From assembly GCA_958423535.1 (NCBI GenBank), contig CATZRJ010000034.1:1-21247 (forward strand): a DNA stretch of 21,247 nt. Direction: 5' to 3'. Position numbers and translations under genes: made by a program. Shown here piece by piece: positions 14,035-21,247 of the stretch. The notes below the pieces were generated by a model, which ran no database searches, was not told where the DNA came from, and saw only the letters and a list, made by a program, of their open reading frames with translations. The stretch's first letter is position 1. Each line of letters begins with the position of its first letter. The stretch comes from an uncultured Collinsella sp. GTDB lineage: Bacteria > Actinomycetota > Coriobacteriia > Coriobacteriales > Coriobacteriaceae.

Positions 14035-14077
14035 GGCAGGTTCCTTTCTTTAAGACCTACATACCTTAGGTGGAATG

Positions 14078-14116
14078 CGCGCGGCGGGAAAAACGGAGGG
14101 GCTTGCCCGCCGCGCG
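14078..14116 (-). other. 11-bp hairpin between the transporter and deiminase genes
   Basis: CGCGCGGCGGG (14078-14088) and CCCGCCGCGCG (14106-14116) form a perfect 11-bp stem with a 17-nt loop. No T-run follows the stem on the minus strand, although GTTTTT lies inside the loop and could follow a smaller alternative GGGCAAGCCC hairpin. It may stabilise or process the transcript, or partly terminate it. Confidence 0.6.
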
Positions 14117-14146
14117 AGGATTCCCGCGGGGGAGTAGCGCCTAGAC

Positions 14147-15664
14147 CTAGAGCATCACGAGGACGCAGAGGAAGGCGCAGCAGGCGGCGAACAGGACGGC
14201 GACGATGGGGGCGATCTTCTTGACCCAGTCGCCGTAGCTCATGTGCGCCGCGGCCGTGCACGTCATGACGACGATGGAGCACGGGGTGATCATCTTGGCC
14301 AGGCCGAGCGCCATGAGGTAGATGATGACCATGATGTAGACGTCGACGCCGGCGAAGGTGGACAGCGTGCCCATGATGCCCATGGTGGCGGCGGCGAGGC
14401 CGGTGGAGCTGGGGATCAGGCAGGCGATGAGGAAGTAGCAGACCAGGGCGACGACGACGAAGGCGAAGGGCGGCAGGGAGGCCAGCGCGTTCTCGCACAT
14501 GTTGAGGATGGACGGGGTGATCTGGCCGTTGTCCATGACGACCTGGATGCCGCGTGCCAGCGGCACGACGAAGGCGGTGGAGACCAGGCCGGAGGCGCCC
14601 TTGAGAATCGTATCGATGATAGTGTCGGCATCATAGTGCATGACTACGCCGATGAGGATGACCATGATCAGGGTGATCATCGAGAGCTCGGGGAAATACC
14701 AGTTTCCGAAGGCGGTGATGTCGGTGCCCAGGACGTTGCGCAGGCCCGGGGTTGCGGCGACCCATGCGACGAAGTCCTCGAAGAACGTCCACTCGGGGTT
14801 GAGGGAGGTCCAGGGGGTCAGACCGACGATCATAAAGACGAAGGTAAGTACGAACAGTGCGAGCGCGCCCTTCTGGCGACCGGTGAGGGTGAGGTCCTCG
14901 TCGTCGGCGGCGGGGAACTCCTTGAGGTCCTGCTCGCGCCGGAAGAACTGGACGGACTTCTCGGGATGCGCCTTGATCTTGTCGGCGTAGCGGCAGATCA
15001 GGAGGATGACGAGGCCGGTGAAGATGACGAACATCGCGATGCGGGGAATCATGCCCTCGCCAGGGGAGATGCCGGCGATACCCGATGCGATGCCCGTGGA
15101 GAACGGGTTAATGATCGACGAGAGGCAGCCGATCTGGGTGCCGAGGACGACGATCATGATCGCGGTGACCGTATCGAGGCCGAGGGCCAGGATGACGGGC
15201 ACGAACATCAGGAAGTAGACGATGCCTTCCTCATAGGCGCCTTCGAGCGTACCGAAGAACGCCATCAGGATAACGAGGATGGCGATCAGCGCATGCATGT
15301 TGTTCTGATTGGCGATAGTGATGCGCTTGATGGCCGTCTTGAGCGCGCAGGTGCGATCCATCATCTCGAGTAAGCTGCCGAACAGCATGATGGTGAGGGA
15401 GATCGAAATGGCGCCGGAGACCGTGCCACCGCCGAGCATGCCGGTGATGGGGGCCATGAAGATGTCCCAGAGGCCCTGGGGGTTGCTCTCGACCACGTGG
15501 TAGGTGCCGGCGATGGCGTCGCCGCCCTCGGAGAGCTCGTAGGCTCCGCCGGGGACGAACCAGGTCAGGAGGGCGATGAAGGCGATGACGGCGAACAGGA
15601 TCACATAGGTGTTCGGCATCTGGAATTTCTTCCTCGCCGGCTTTTCCTTGATTTCTTCAGCCAT
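14147..15664 (-). CDS. YfcC/DcuC-family transporter (paralog 2), probable amino-acid antiporter
   Basis: This 505-residue polytopic membrane protein has the typical YfcC opening, a short charged tail then MPNTYVILF and a WFVPGG motif (35-40). It shares SIINPFSTG (183-191), IPSSTGLA and MITP motifs with the paralog at 10138-11616. It lies between the carbamoyltransferase and deiminase genes, the place an arginine/ornithine exchanger (ArcD role) would occupy, so import of arginine or a related compound and export of ornithine is the natural inference. AAGGAA lies 7 nt before the ATG. GC is high and the antisense strand is open by composition only. Confidence 0.87.
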   Translation of the reverse strand: MAEEIKEKPARKKFQMPNTYVILFAVIAFIALLTWFVPGGAYELSEGGDAIAGTYHVVESNPQGLWDIFMAPITGMLGGGTVSGAISISLTIMLFGSLLEMMDRTCALKTAIKRITIANQNNMHALIAILVILMAFFGTLEGAYEEGIVYFLMFVPVILALGLDTVTAIMIVVLGTQIGCLSSIINPFSTGIASGIAGISPGEGMIPRIAMFVIFTGLVILLICRYADKIKAHPEKSVQFFRREQDLKEFPAADDEDLTLTGRQKGALALFVLTFVFMIVGLTPWTSLNPEWTFFEDFVAWVAATPGLRNVLGTDITAFGNWYFPELSMITLIMVILIGVVMHYDADTIIDTILKGASGLVSTAFVVPLARGIQVVMDNGQITPSILNMCENALASLPPFAFVVVALVCYFLIACLIPSSTGLAAATMGIMGTLSTFAGVDVYIMVIIYLMALGLAKMITPCSIVVMTCTAAAHMSYGDWVKKIAPIVAVLFAACCAFLCVLVML

Positions 15665-15685
15665 GGTGTATTTCCTTACGTGAGG

Positions 15686-15715
15686 CGCCGCGGCCCGGAG
15701 GGGCGGGCCGCGGCG
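15686..15715 (-). other. 12-bp hairpin between carbamoyltransferase and transporter genes
   Basis: CGCCGCGGCCCG (15686-15697) and CGGGCCGCGGCG (15704-15715) form a perfect 12-bp stem with a 6-nt loop in the 72-bp gap between the two genes. No T-run follows, so it is unlikely to be a full terminator. It resembles the hairpins at the next two junctions, suggesting control of relative gene dosage by mRNA stability. Confidence 0.65.
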
Positions 15716-15736
15716 TGCGGTCGGTCCGTGGCGCGG

Positions 15737-16759
15737 TTAGACGCGCGGGATGTAGAGGTTGCCGAGGGTCGCGGCCATGATGGCCTTGATGGTGTGCATG
15801 CGGTTCTCGGCCTCCTCGAAGCAGCGGGAGTGCTCGCTGTAGATCACGTCGTCGGTGCACTCCATGGCTTCGATGCCGTGCTCCTCCTTGATCTTGGCGG
15901 CGTACTCGGTCTCGGCGTTGTGGAAGGCCGGGAGGCAGTGCAGGAAGATCCAGTCGGGGTTCTCGATGTGGGAGACGAGCTCGGCGTTGACCTGGAACGG
16001 GGACATCAGGCGGACGCGCTCGGCGAACTGGGACTCCTCGCCCATGGCCGCCCAGACGTTAGTGTAGACGGCGTCGGCGCCGCGGACGGCGTCCACGGGG
16101 TCGTTGGTGACGCGGATGGTCGCGCCGGACTCGGCGGCGAACTTCTGCGCGAGGGCGACGATCTCGGGGTCGGGCTCGAGCTCCTTGGGGGTGGCGTTGA
16201 CGTAGTTCACACCGAGGATGGCGGAGGTGATCATCAGGGAGTTCTGGACGTTGTTGCGACCCTGGCCGCAGTAGGCGAGCGTGAGGCCCTCGAGCCTGCC
16301 GAAGTGCTCCTTGATGGTCATGAAGTCGGCGAGCATCTGCGTGGGGTGCTCGCGGTCAGTGAGGCCGTTCCAGACGGGCACGCCGGAGTGCTCGGCGAGC
16401 TGCTCGACGTGCTCCTGCTTGAAGCCGCGGAACTCGATGGCGTCGAACATGGAGCCGAGCACCTTGGCGGTGTCGAGGACCGTCTCCTTCTTGCCCAGCT
16501 GGATGTCGCCCTTGCCCAGGTACTCGGGGTGGGCGCCCAGGTCGATGCAGGCGGTGGTGAAGGCTGCGCGGGTGCGGGTGGAGGTCTTCTCGAAGAGCAG
16601 CGCGACGTTCTTGCCCTCGAGGTAGCGGTGCGGGACGTTCTGCTTCTTGAGGTCCTTGAGGTGCTCGGCGAAGCCGATGAGCCACATGAGCTCGTCCCTG
16701 GTGTAGTCCCTCGTGGAGAGCAGGTGGCGACCCTGGAAAACCGAATCAGTCATAGTCAT
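15737..16759 (-). CDS. argF: Ornithine carbamoyltransferase-like enzyme
   Basis: This 340-residue cytosolic enzyme of the aspartate/ornithine carbamoyltransferase family would here likely run in the catabolic (ArcB) direction, citrulline plus phosphate to ornithine plus carbamoyl phosphate. The carbamoyl-phosphate site is intact: STRTR (60-64), HPTQ (138-141) and HCLP (274-277). The ornithine side differs from the usual family: GQGRNNVQNS (165-174) where GDxRNNxxNS is normal, and NVWAAMG (234-240) where DVWxSMG is normal, losing the Asp and Ser that hold the amino acid. Another substrate is therefore possible. The start ATG 16759 (MTMTDS) follows AAAGGA; the longer frame to 16900 lacks a ribosome site. 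It is the first gene of the catabolic set; no carbamate kinase is present in the window. Confidence 0.85.
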   Translation of the reverse strand: MTMTDSVFQGRHLLSTRDYTRDELMWLIGFAEHLKDLKKQNVPHRYLEGKNVALLFEKTSTRTRAAFTTACIDLGAHPEYLGKGDIQLGKKETVLDTAKVLGSMFDAIEFRGFKQEHVEQLAEHSGVPVWNGLTDREHPTQMLADFMTIKEHFGRLEGLTLAYCGQGRNNVQNSLMITSAILGVNYVNATPKELEPDPEIVALAQKFAAESGATIRVTNDPVDAVRGADAVYTNVWAAMGEESQFAERVRLMSPFQVNAELVSHIENPDWIFLHCLPAFHNAETEYAAKIKEEHGIEAMECTDDVIYSEHSRCFEEAENRMHTIKAIMAATLGNLYIPRV

Positions 16760-16977
16760 GTTTCCTTTCGTCGGTTCTTGCCTACCCCCGACGGACGCCC
16801 CGCACGTGGGCCCCTCCAGACAGGTCAGGCGTTTCGTTCGCCCCGGATGGGGCATCGATACCTGTAGTCGGGCGCCGGTGCAGCGGCACGCCGAAACCAT
16901 GACTCAAAGTCTAGGAGCACCCAGATGCCATGTGTTTGGTACCAACTCAAAGCCTTCCGGGGGTCTATTTGTTATTT

Positions 16978-17006
16978 TTTACAAATGAATTGTTATTCGT
17001 GAGCAA
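16978..17006 (-). promoter_or_regulatory. Putative promoter with an ARG-box-like palindrome upstream of the carbamoyltransferase
   Basis: On the minus strand TTGCTC (17006-17001), a 17-bp spacer and TGTAAA (16983-16978) form a modest sigma-70-type pair. The spacer contains TGAATTGTTATTCG (plus-strand 16986-16999), close to the ArgR/AhrC ARG-box consensus TGAATwwwwATTCA with two deviations. This would leave an untranslated leader of about 210 nt before ATG 16759, containing small GC-rich hairpins such as GCCCC-atcc-GGGGC. Otherwise 16760-17083 holds no gene I can support. Confidence 0.4.
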
Positions 17007-17029
17007 TTGGCGGCTTGCAAGGCCAATTG
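17004..17029. promoter_or_regulatory. Inverted repeat CAATTGGC / GCCAATTG, possible operator
   Basis: CAATTGGC (17004-17011) and GCCAATTG (17022-17029) form a perfect 8-bp inverted repeat with a 10-nt spacer, just upstream of and touching the putative -35 of the carbamoyltransferase promoter. This is a fitting place for an activator site, for instance of the neighbouring PucR-type regulator. The regulator assignment is inference. Confidence 0.45.
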
Positions 17030-17069
17030 TCCGAGCGTATTCGGAGTTGTTTTGTGAAAAATGACGATT

Positions 17070-17081
17070 CGAGTTAACTCG
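17070..17081. promoter_or_regulatory. 12-bp perfect palindrome next to the end of the pucR-like gene
   Basis: CGAGTTAACTCG is an uninterrupted palindrome beginning 2 bp beyond the regulator stop codon. On the minus strand 'aatcgtcattttt' follows, so it could serve as a weak terminator for the regulator or as another binding site in the promoter region of the carbamoyltransferase gene. Confidence 0.35.
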
Positions 17082-17083
17082 CA

Positions 17084-18229
17084 CTATCTGCTGAGGAAAG
17101 TGAGGGAAAGGAATACGAGCAGCTCGCGGTCGTGTGAATCGCCCATGTCGAGGAGTGCTCGAATACGCCGCAACCGATATCGGACGGTGTTGGGGTGTTG
17201 GTGTAGGCGATCGGCGGTGTCGATGATGTCGCCGCTGCAGTGCACAAAGGCACGTGCCGTTTGGACCAGTTCGGTAGAGTTTTGTGTGTCGTAGCTTTCG
17301 ATGCGGTGGCGAAAACCTTGCGCGGTGCGCTCGAACATGGGGTTGGTCTGCGCTGCATAGGAGAAGGCGCCCATGGACAGATCCGACCACTCAAGTCTGC
17401 GCGTTCCGCTCAGATGGGCTTCATTGAGAAGGATTGTTGCCTGACGAATGGAGATATCTGCCTCGCCGAGGGGCACCAGGTCGCCTATGCCGCAGTAGTT
17501 GACGCCAACTCCTCGAATGGCATTTTCTAGGTCACAGAAGACGCCCTCGTGCTGTTTATCGGTGGCATACGAGACGAAAACGAGCAGCGCATCGTGGTAG
17601 CGAAACGCGCATGCGTTTTGGACATCCTCGTGTCGCTGTCGAAACGAGTCCAGAAAATCGTTGAGGGTGTCTTGAATTGCGTACAGTGAGCAGCGATCAT
17701 CTTTTTCGGCAGAGATGGCAATGCAGCGCATCGTCGATCCGGTAAGGCCCGCCAACTTGTTGATCTCTTGTCTTACTTGGGCTTTTGGCTTTCCCGATAG
17801 GAGCGTGTCGACTGCGTCGCTTTTGTCGGATGCGTCGAGATCGCGCTGCAAGAGGTTGAGCGACTCGAATGCGACGCGCTCATGGTAAGCGCCGGAATAG
17901 AGATATACCGGGACGCCCATGCGTACACTTGCTTGGGCGACTGCATCGGTAAAACATGGCGAGTACACACGTTTAACGGCAATGGCTGCGACACGCCTTT
18001 CAATCATGGCAATGAGCGACGCGTCGGATAGGTCGGGGTCTTCATAGCAAAAACCAAGATTGGTGAGAATGAACTCGCCGGGCATGTATGCGCTGTAGTC
18101 GTTGATTGAAGGAGGGCAGTCTAAGATACCAACGTTGTAGACGCGGTGCTCCCCGGCATCTTCGATGGGTGCGACTAAATCAATCCGCTCGAATGCCGGT
18201 AAGGCCAAAATGTCGGCAACGGTAATCAT
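17084..18229 (-). CDS. PucR-family transcriptional regulator
   Basis: This 381-residue protein has the PucR layout: an N-terminal ligand-sensing domain (about 1-120), a middle GGDEF-like region (about 165-285), and a C-terminal PucR-type helix-turn-helix (about 334-360, DTADRLHQHPNTVRYRLRRI). PucR-family proteins usually activate nitrogen-compound or purine/amino-acid catabolic operons in response to substrate. It is co-directional with, and 325 bp upstream of, the carbamoyltransferase gene, and so is the prime candidate for its control. Start ATG 18229 follows GGAGG at 5 nt. No frameshift seen. Confidence 0.85.
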   Translation of the reverse strand: MITVADILALPAFERIDLVAPIEDAGEHRVYNVGILDCPPSINDYSAYMPGEFILTNLGFCYEDPDLSDASLIAMIERRVAAIAVKRVYSPCFTDAVAQASVRMGVPVYLYSGAYHERVAFESLNLLQRDLDASDKSDAVDTLLSGKPKAQVRQEINKLAGLTGSTMRCIAISAEKDDRCSLYAIQDTLNDFLDSFRQRHEDVQNACAFRYHDALLVFVSYATDKQHEGVFCDLENAIRGVGVNYCGIGDLVPLGEADISIRQATILLNEAHLSGTRRLEWSDLSMGAFSYAAQTNPMFERTAQGFRHRIESYDTQNSTELVQTARAFVHCSGDIIDTADRLHQHPNTVRYRLRRIRALLDMGDSHDRELLVFLSLTFLSR

Positions 18230-18457
18230 GGATGCCTCCGAACGACGCCGGGTTGCTTGAACTGCTTTGCGATATACGTGATCTTCTCATTGATACAGCA
18301 TGAAGACGCGTGTATTGAAATAGTAGACCATTAATGCCTTACCGCATCGACGGGCAAACAGTTGCTTCGGCGCACGAGCGGGATGATATTAAGCTTTCAT
18401 TCTGTTTTTGCGGCGAAGGGGAATGGTCGTCGCATACAGCATGCGATGCGCCGTTTA

Positions 18458-18495
18458 CCACCGCAGGTTTGGCATGACCGTGCGGTGGGCATAAT
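18458..18495 (+). promoter_or_regulatory. Candidate promoter and inverted repeat upstream of the phospholipase C-like gene
   Basis: TTGGCA (18469-18474) and CATAAT (18490-18495) make a good -35/-10 pair, though the 15-bp spacing is short. CCACCGC (18458-18464) and GCGGTGG (18482-18488) form a 7-bp inverted repeat overlapping it, and TCGCAT/ATGCGA (18430-18446) is another. The 298-bp gap between the divergent regulator and this gene shows nothing else clear. Confidence 0.4.
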
Positions 18496-18527
18496 GGGTG
18501 ACATCGAATGAAATCGAAAGGATCATT

Positions 18528-19472
18528 ATGCCCGCGCTCATTACGCATCATCTGTTTGGCGAGGAAAGCATCGACCGTCTTCCGCAGGGCGTTATTACGT
18601 CCGACGAGGAGCGCATCGCCTTTATCCTGGGAAACCAAGGTCCCGACCCGTTTTTCTTCCACATGCTCACGCCGCGCATTTCCGACTGTATGTTGCTTGC
18701 TCAGGTCATGCACCGCTCGCGCATGTCGCGCCAGTTCTCGTGCCTGCGCGACGGCGTGTCGCATCTGCTGCCGCGCGACGCCAGCTTGGGTCGTGCCTTT
18801 GCGCTGGGCCTGCTGTCTCATTACGTGCTCGACCGCAACGCCCATCCCTTTGTCTATGAGCAGCAGTTTGGCATTGTCGAGTCCGATTCAGAGCTTGAGG
18901 ATTCGAGCAGTCAGGTCCATGCCGTGATCGAGAGCGACCTGGATGTGCTGATGCTGCAGCTTAAACGCGATGGCGCTACGGTTGACGATTACCCGCCGGC
19001 GGGCGAGATCGTCACCACCGATCGCATCAATCGCGTGGCCGGCGTGCTGATGAGCTATGTTGCCGGACGCGTGTACGGCATTGACATTCCGGCGGGGGAG
19101 TACGGTGCTGCCGTTGCCAATATGCAGCGACTTTACCGCGCGATTGAGCCGGCCGGCTCCGCAAAGACGCGCGCGATCTCGCTGGTTGAGGGCTTGGTGC
19201 ACGACTACTCGCTGCTCGACGGCCTTGCCCATCGCGTGACGACGGAGCTGCCCGAGCGCACCGGTAACCTGGGCCATCTGACATGGAAGAATCCCTTTAC
19301 CGACGAGGTCTCGAACGAGAGTTTCCCCGAGGTCTTTGATCGCGCGCTGGTCGATTACGAGTGCACGGTCGCACGTTTTATCGAGACCGGTGACATGGAT
19401 GCCGTGACCAGTCACGTCAACTACAGCGGTCGCGTGCTCAATGCCGATGAGGAGTTCGACCGCGAGGAATAG
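18528..19472 (+). CDS. Zinc-dependent phospholipase C-like protein
   Basis: This 314-residue helical protein resembles the zinc-dependent phospholipase C/S1-P1 nuclease fold (PF00882 type). Metal-ligand candidates appear in the usual order: the N-terminal His7/His8 (ALITHHLFG), Asp40 (NQGPDPFFF), then His98, Asp102 and His106 (LLSHYVLDRNAHPF), and His131 with Glu135 (HAVIESDLD). No signal peptide is visible, so it is probably cytoplasmic, and lipase activity is uncertain. Start ATG 18528 follows AAAGGA at 5 nt; the frame continues to an ATG at 18498 but that lacks a ribosome site. It lies 101 bp before a transporter gene on the same strand. Confidence 0.78.
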   Translation: MPALITHHLFGEESIDRLPQGVITSDEERIAFILGNQGPDPFFFHMLTPRISDCMLLAQVMHRSRMSRQFSCLRDGVSHLLPRDASLGRAFALGLLSHYVLDRNAHPFVYEQQFGIVESDSELEDSSSQVHAVIESDLDVLMLQLKRDGATVDDYPPAGEIVTTDRINRVAGVLMSYVAGRVYGIDIPAGEYGAAVANMQRLYRAIEPAGSAKTRAISLVEGLVHDYSLLDGLAHRVTTELPERTGNLGHLTWKNPFTDEVSNESFPEVFDRALVDYECTVARFIETGDMDAVTSHVNYSGRVLNADEEFDREE

Positions 19473-19573
19473 GGCCCGTGCGTGCCCCTTTGCCGAATCC
19501 TTACCGGCGGTTCTGGACAATTGGGGTACGATGAACTAACTGCATATCGGGCGAATACGAAGGGTCCCTGTCC

Positions 19574-20833
19574 ATGAAATACACCAAGCTCGAGCGTAAC
19601 TGGGTTATGTATGATGTGGGCAATTCGGCCCTCGTGCTGCTCAATACCTCGGTGGTGCCCATTTACTTTAACGCCATCAATACCGGCGCTTCTTCGGCCG
19701 ACCTGGTGGTCGCCTGGGGCAATGCACAGACGATCGCCTCGCTGGTCATCGCCATGCTCATGCCCATTCTGGGCGCGCTTGCCGACTACGCCGGCAACAA
19801 GATCAAGTTCTTCTTGGGCTTCTTCCTCACGGGCCTGGTGCTTTGCCTGGCGCAGGCTATCCCAATGTCCGCCATGGCATTTTTGACCGTGTACGTGCTG
19901 TGCACCATCGGCCTTAACTCTTCTATGACGTTCTACGACGCCATGCTGCCCGACATTACCACCGACGAGCGCATGGACGCCGTGTCCAGCTCGGGCTATG
20001 CCTGGGGCTACATCGGTTCCACCGTGCCGTTCGTCATCTGCCTGGCGCTCATCATGGGTGGCCCCGCTCTTGGCGTCCCTACCATGCTGGCAACGCGTCT
20101 GTCGTTTATCATCACTGGTGCCTGGTGGCTCATCTTTACCCTGCCGCTCATTCGCACCTATAAGCAAAAGTACGGTCGCGAGCGCGGTCCCGAGGACACC
20201 ATCGGCCACATCGTGGGCGGTGTGTTCTCCGAGGTCGGACACACCATGCGCGAGATCGCCCACAACAAGACCGTGCTGGTCTACATGATCGCGTTCTTCT
20301 TCTATATCGATGGCGTCCACACGGTCATTTCCATGGCTACCAGCTACGGCTCGGCTTTGGGCATCGATTCTACGCAGCTGGTGCTGGCGCTGCTCGTTAC
20401 CCAGTTCGTGGCCTTTCCGTCCGCCATCATCTACGGCAAGCTCGCCGGACGCGTGGGCACGCTCAACATGATCCTGGTGGCGGTCGCCGCCTACATGGGC
20501 ATTGTGCTGTTCGCCGCATTCTTCCTAAAGACCGCCTTCGAGTTCTGGGTGCTTGCCATTATGGTCGGCCTGTTCCAGGGCGGCGTGCAAGCGCTCAGCC
20601 GTAGCTACTTTGGCCGCATTATCCCTAAGGAAAAATCCAACGAGTACTACGGCTTCTTTGACATCTTTGGTCGTTATGCAAGCGTCATGGGCACCTTCCT
20701 AGTGTCGGTCGTCACCTCGCTGACCGGCAACCCGTCGCTGGGCGTCCTTTCCATTGGCGTGCTGCTGATCGTTGGCTTTATGCTGCTGGTTCGCCTGTCC
20801 CGCATGACTCAGGCGGCAGAGCAGACCGCATAG
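19574..20833 (+). CDS. MFS transporter, UMF1 (Atg22-like) family
   Basis: This 419-residue protein with about 12 membrane segments opens with NWVMYDVGNSALVLL (9-23), the hallmark of the UMF1 group. ALADYAGNK (about 69-77) is the loop 2-3 MFS motif, and the conserved QALSRSYFGRIIP region lies in the second half. Substrates of bacterial UMF1 proteins are mostly unknown; yeast Atg22 exports amino acids from the vacuole. GAAGGG lies 11-12 nt before the ATG, a rather long spacing. A TACGAT -10-like box lies about 45 bp upstream, so it may be transcribed on its own as well as from the phospholipase-like gene. Confidence 0.85.
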   Translation: MKYTKLERNWVMYDVGNSALVLLNTSVVPIYFNAINTGASSADLVVAWGNAQTIASLVIAMLMPILGALADYAGNKIKFFLGFFLTGLVLCLAQAIPMSAMAFLTVYVLCTIGLNSSMTFYDAMLPDITTDERMDAVSSSGYAWGYIGSTVPFVICLALIMGGPALGVPTMLATRLSFIITGAWWLIFTLPLIRTYKQKYGRERGPEDTIGHIVGGVFSEVGHTMREIAHNKTVLVYMIAFFFYIDGVHTVISMATSYGSALGIDSTQLVLALLVTQFVAFPSAIIYGKLAGRVGTLNMILVAVAAYMGIVLFAAFFLKTAFEFWVLAIMVGLFQGGVQALSRSYFGRIIPKEKSNEYYGFFDIFGRYASVMGTFLVSVVTSLTGNPSLGVLSIGVLLIVGFMLLVRLSRMTQAAEQTA

Positions 20834-20947
20834 GAGCGAGCGGCTATTGGGCCTGTCCGCGGTACTCTTTTGGGGTTATCCGCAATAAACATTGCGACTT
20901 GCGAGCAATGATTTGCCCAAGTGGGTATGATGGAATCAGCTAGGTCG

Positions 20948-20983
20948 CGGGGCGTCGCCTGTGTTTGGCGGCGCCCCGTTTTT
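20948..20983 (+). terminator. Strong terminator between the transporter and glycosyltransferase genes
   Basis: CGGGGCG-t-CGCC (20948-20959) pairs with GGCG-g-CGCCCCG (20967-20978): 12 pairs including one U-G, 7-nt loop, then TTTTT (20979-20983). It is 115 bp past the MFS stop and ends 20 bp before the next start codon. A TATGAT box (20926-20931) just upstream raises the option that it lies in the leader of the next gene and acts as an attenuator. Confidence 0.8.
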
Positions 20984-21003
20984 GTGTTGCAGGGAGGGAA
21001 GGC

Positions 21004-21247
21004 ATGAACGCCACGGTTGTGATTCCAACATATTGGGCAGACGACGAGGCCCATGCAAACGCTCCCGGCGTCTATGACCACTCGACGAAGCTCAACGCCA
21101 CCAATCCCGAGCTCGACCGCTGCCTGGCCTCGCTCGAGCAGGTGCGCGACATTCCGAGGATTATCCTTTTGGTGGTCTGCCCCATCTCGGCTACGGCTGA
21201 TGTGTCGAAGCGCGTCCACGAAATCGTCGACGCGCACCCTACGCTCA
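21004..21247 (+). CDS. Family 2-like glycosyltransferase (5' part only)
   Basis: The frame opens at ATG 21004 after GGGAGGGAAGG and runs off the window after 81 codons. The N-terminus TVVIPTYWAD is typical of the GT-A fold of family 2 glycosyltransferases, where this strand begins nucleotide-sugar binding. SLEQV followed by IILLVVCP (about 53-60) fits the next helix and strand. The catalytic DxD would lie beyond the edge, so the family call is provisional. Confidence 0.6.
   Translation, partial: MNATVVIPTYWADDEAHANAPGVYDHSTKLNATNPELDRCLASLEQVRDIPRIILLVVCPISATADVSKRVHEIVDAHPTL

Noticed and set aside
14243..16867. Long plus-strand frames (376 and 456 codons) over the transporter and carbamoyltransferase
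   Set aside because: High GC leaves antisense frames open; the translations are Asp/Gly/Val/Glu-rich without domains, while the minus strand shows family motifs.
18339..18845. 168-codon minus-strand frame upstream of the regulator
   Set aside because: More than half lies antisense to the phospholipase C-like gene, and the rest covers the divergent promoter region; no recognisable features.

Overview
The window looks like chromosomal DNA of a moderately GC-rich, fermentative Gram-positive gut actinobacterium. A Collinsella-like member of the Coriobacteriia is my best guess. It rests on codon use, clear AGGAGG/AAGGA ribosome binding sites, several phosphotransferase (PTS) and YfcC-type transporters, and intergenic repeats built on 'ttggggac'. 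The organism call is inference; nothing was searched.

Layout. (1) Positions 1-477: the last codons of an upstream gene, a terminator, and a block of short 'ttggggac' repeats with inverted repeats. (2) 478-6024: a beta-glucoside/cellobiose PTS locus, all on the plus strand: a LicR-type regulator with two PRDs and EIIB/EIIA-like domains, EIIA, EIIB, EIIC, a GH1 6-phospho-beta-glucosidase, and a terminator. Sugar would be imported and phosphorylated by EIIABC, then split inside the cell; the regulator would sense PTS phosphorylation. (3) 6067-6426: a second, expanded copy of the repeat block, in direct orientation to the first. (4) 6428-7558 (minus): a membrane-anchored C39-like cysteine peptidase with a long basic Ser/Arg-rich tail. 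(5) 7615-9990: an apparently intact IS21-family insertion sequence (istA/istB) with imperfect terminal repeats and a perfect 6-bp target duplication (ACAACA), inserted about 50 bp upstream of the peptidase gene. (6) 10138-18229 (minus): an amino-acid (arginine-like) catabolic region. In transcription order it holds a PucR-type regulator, an ornithine-carbamoyltransferase-like enzyme, a YfcC-family transporter, a compact amidinohydrolase/deiminase, a D-2-hydroxyacid dehydrogenase, and a second YfcC-family transporter. (7) 18528-20833 (plus): a zinc-dependent phospholipase C-like protein and an UMF1-family MFS transporter. (8) 21004-end: the start of a family 2-like glycosyltransferase gene, behind a terminator hairpin.

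The most interesting part is region 6. It resembles an arginine deiminase pathway, but the deiminase is short, the carbamoyltransferase departs from the usual ornithine-binding motifs, no carbamate kinase is present, and a 2-hydroxyacid dehydrogenase lies at the end. Each junction in the cluster carries a strong GC-rich hairpin, one of them a textbook terminator. An ARG-box-like palindrome lies in the putative promoter.
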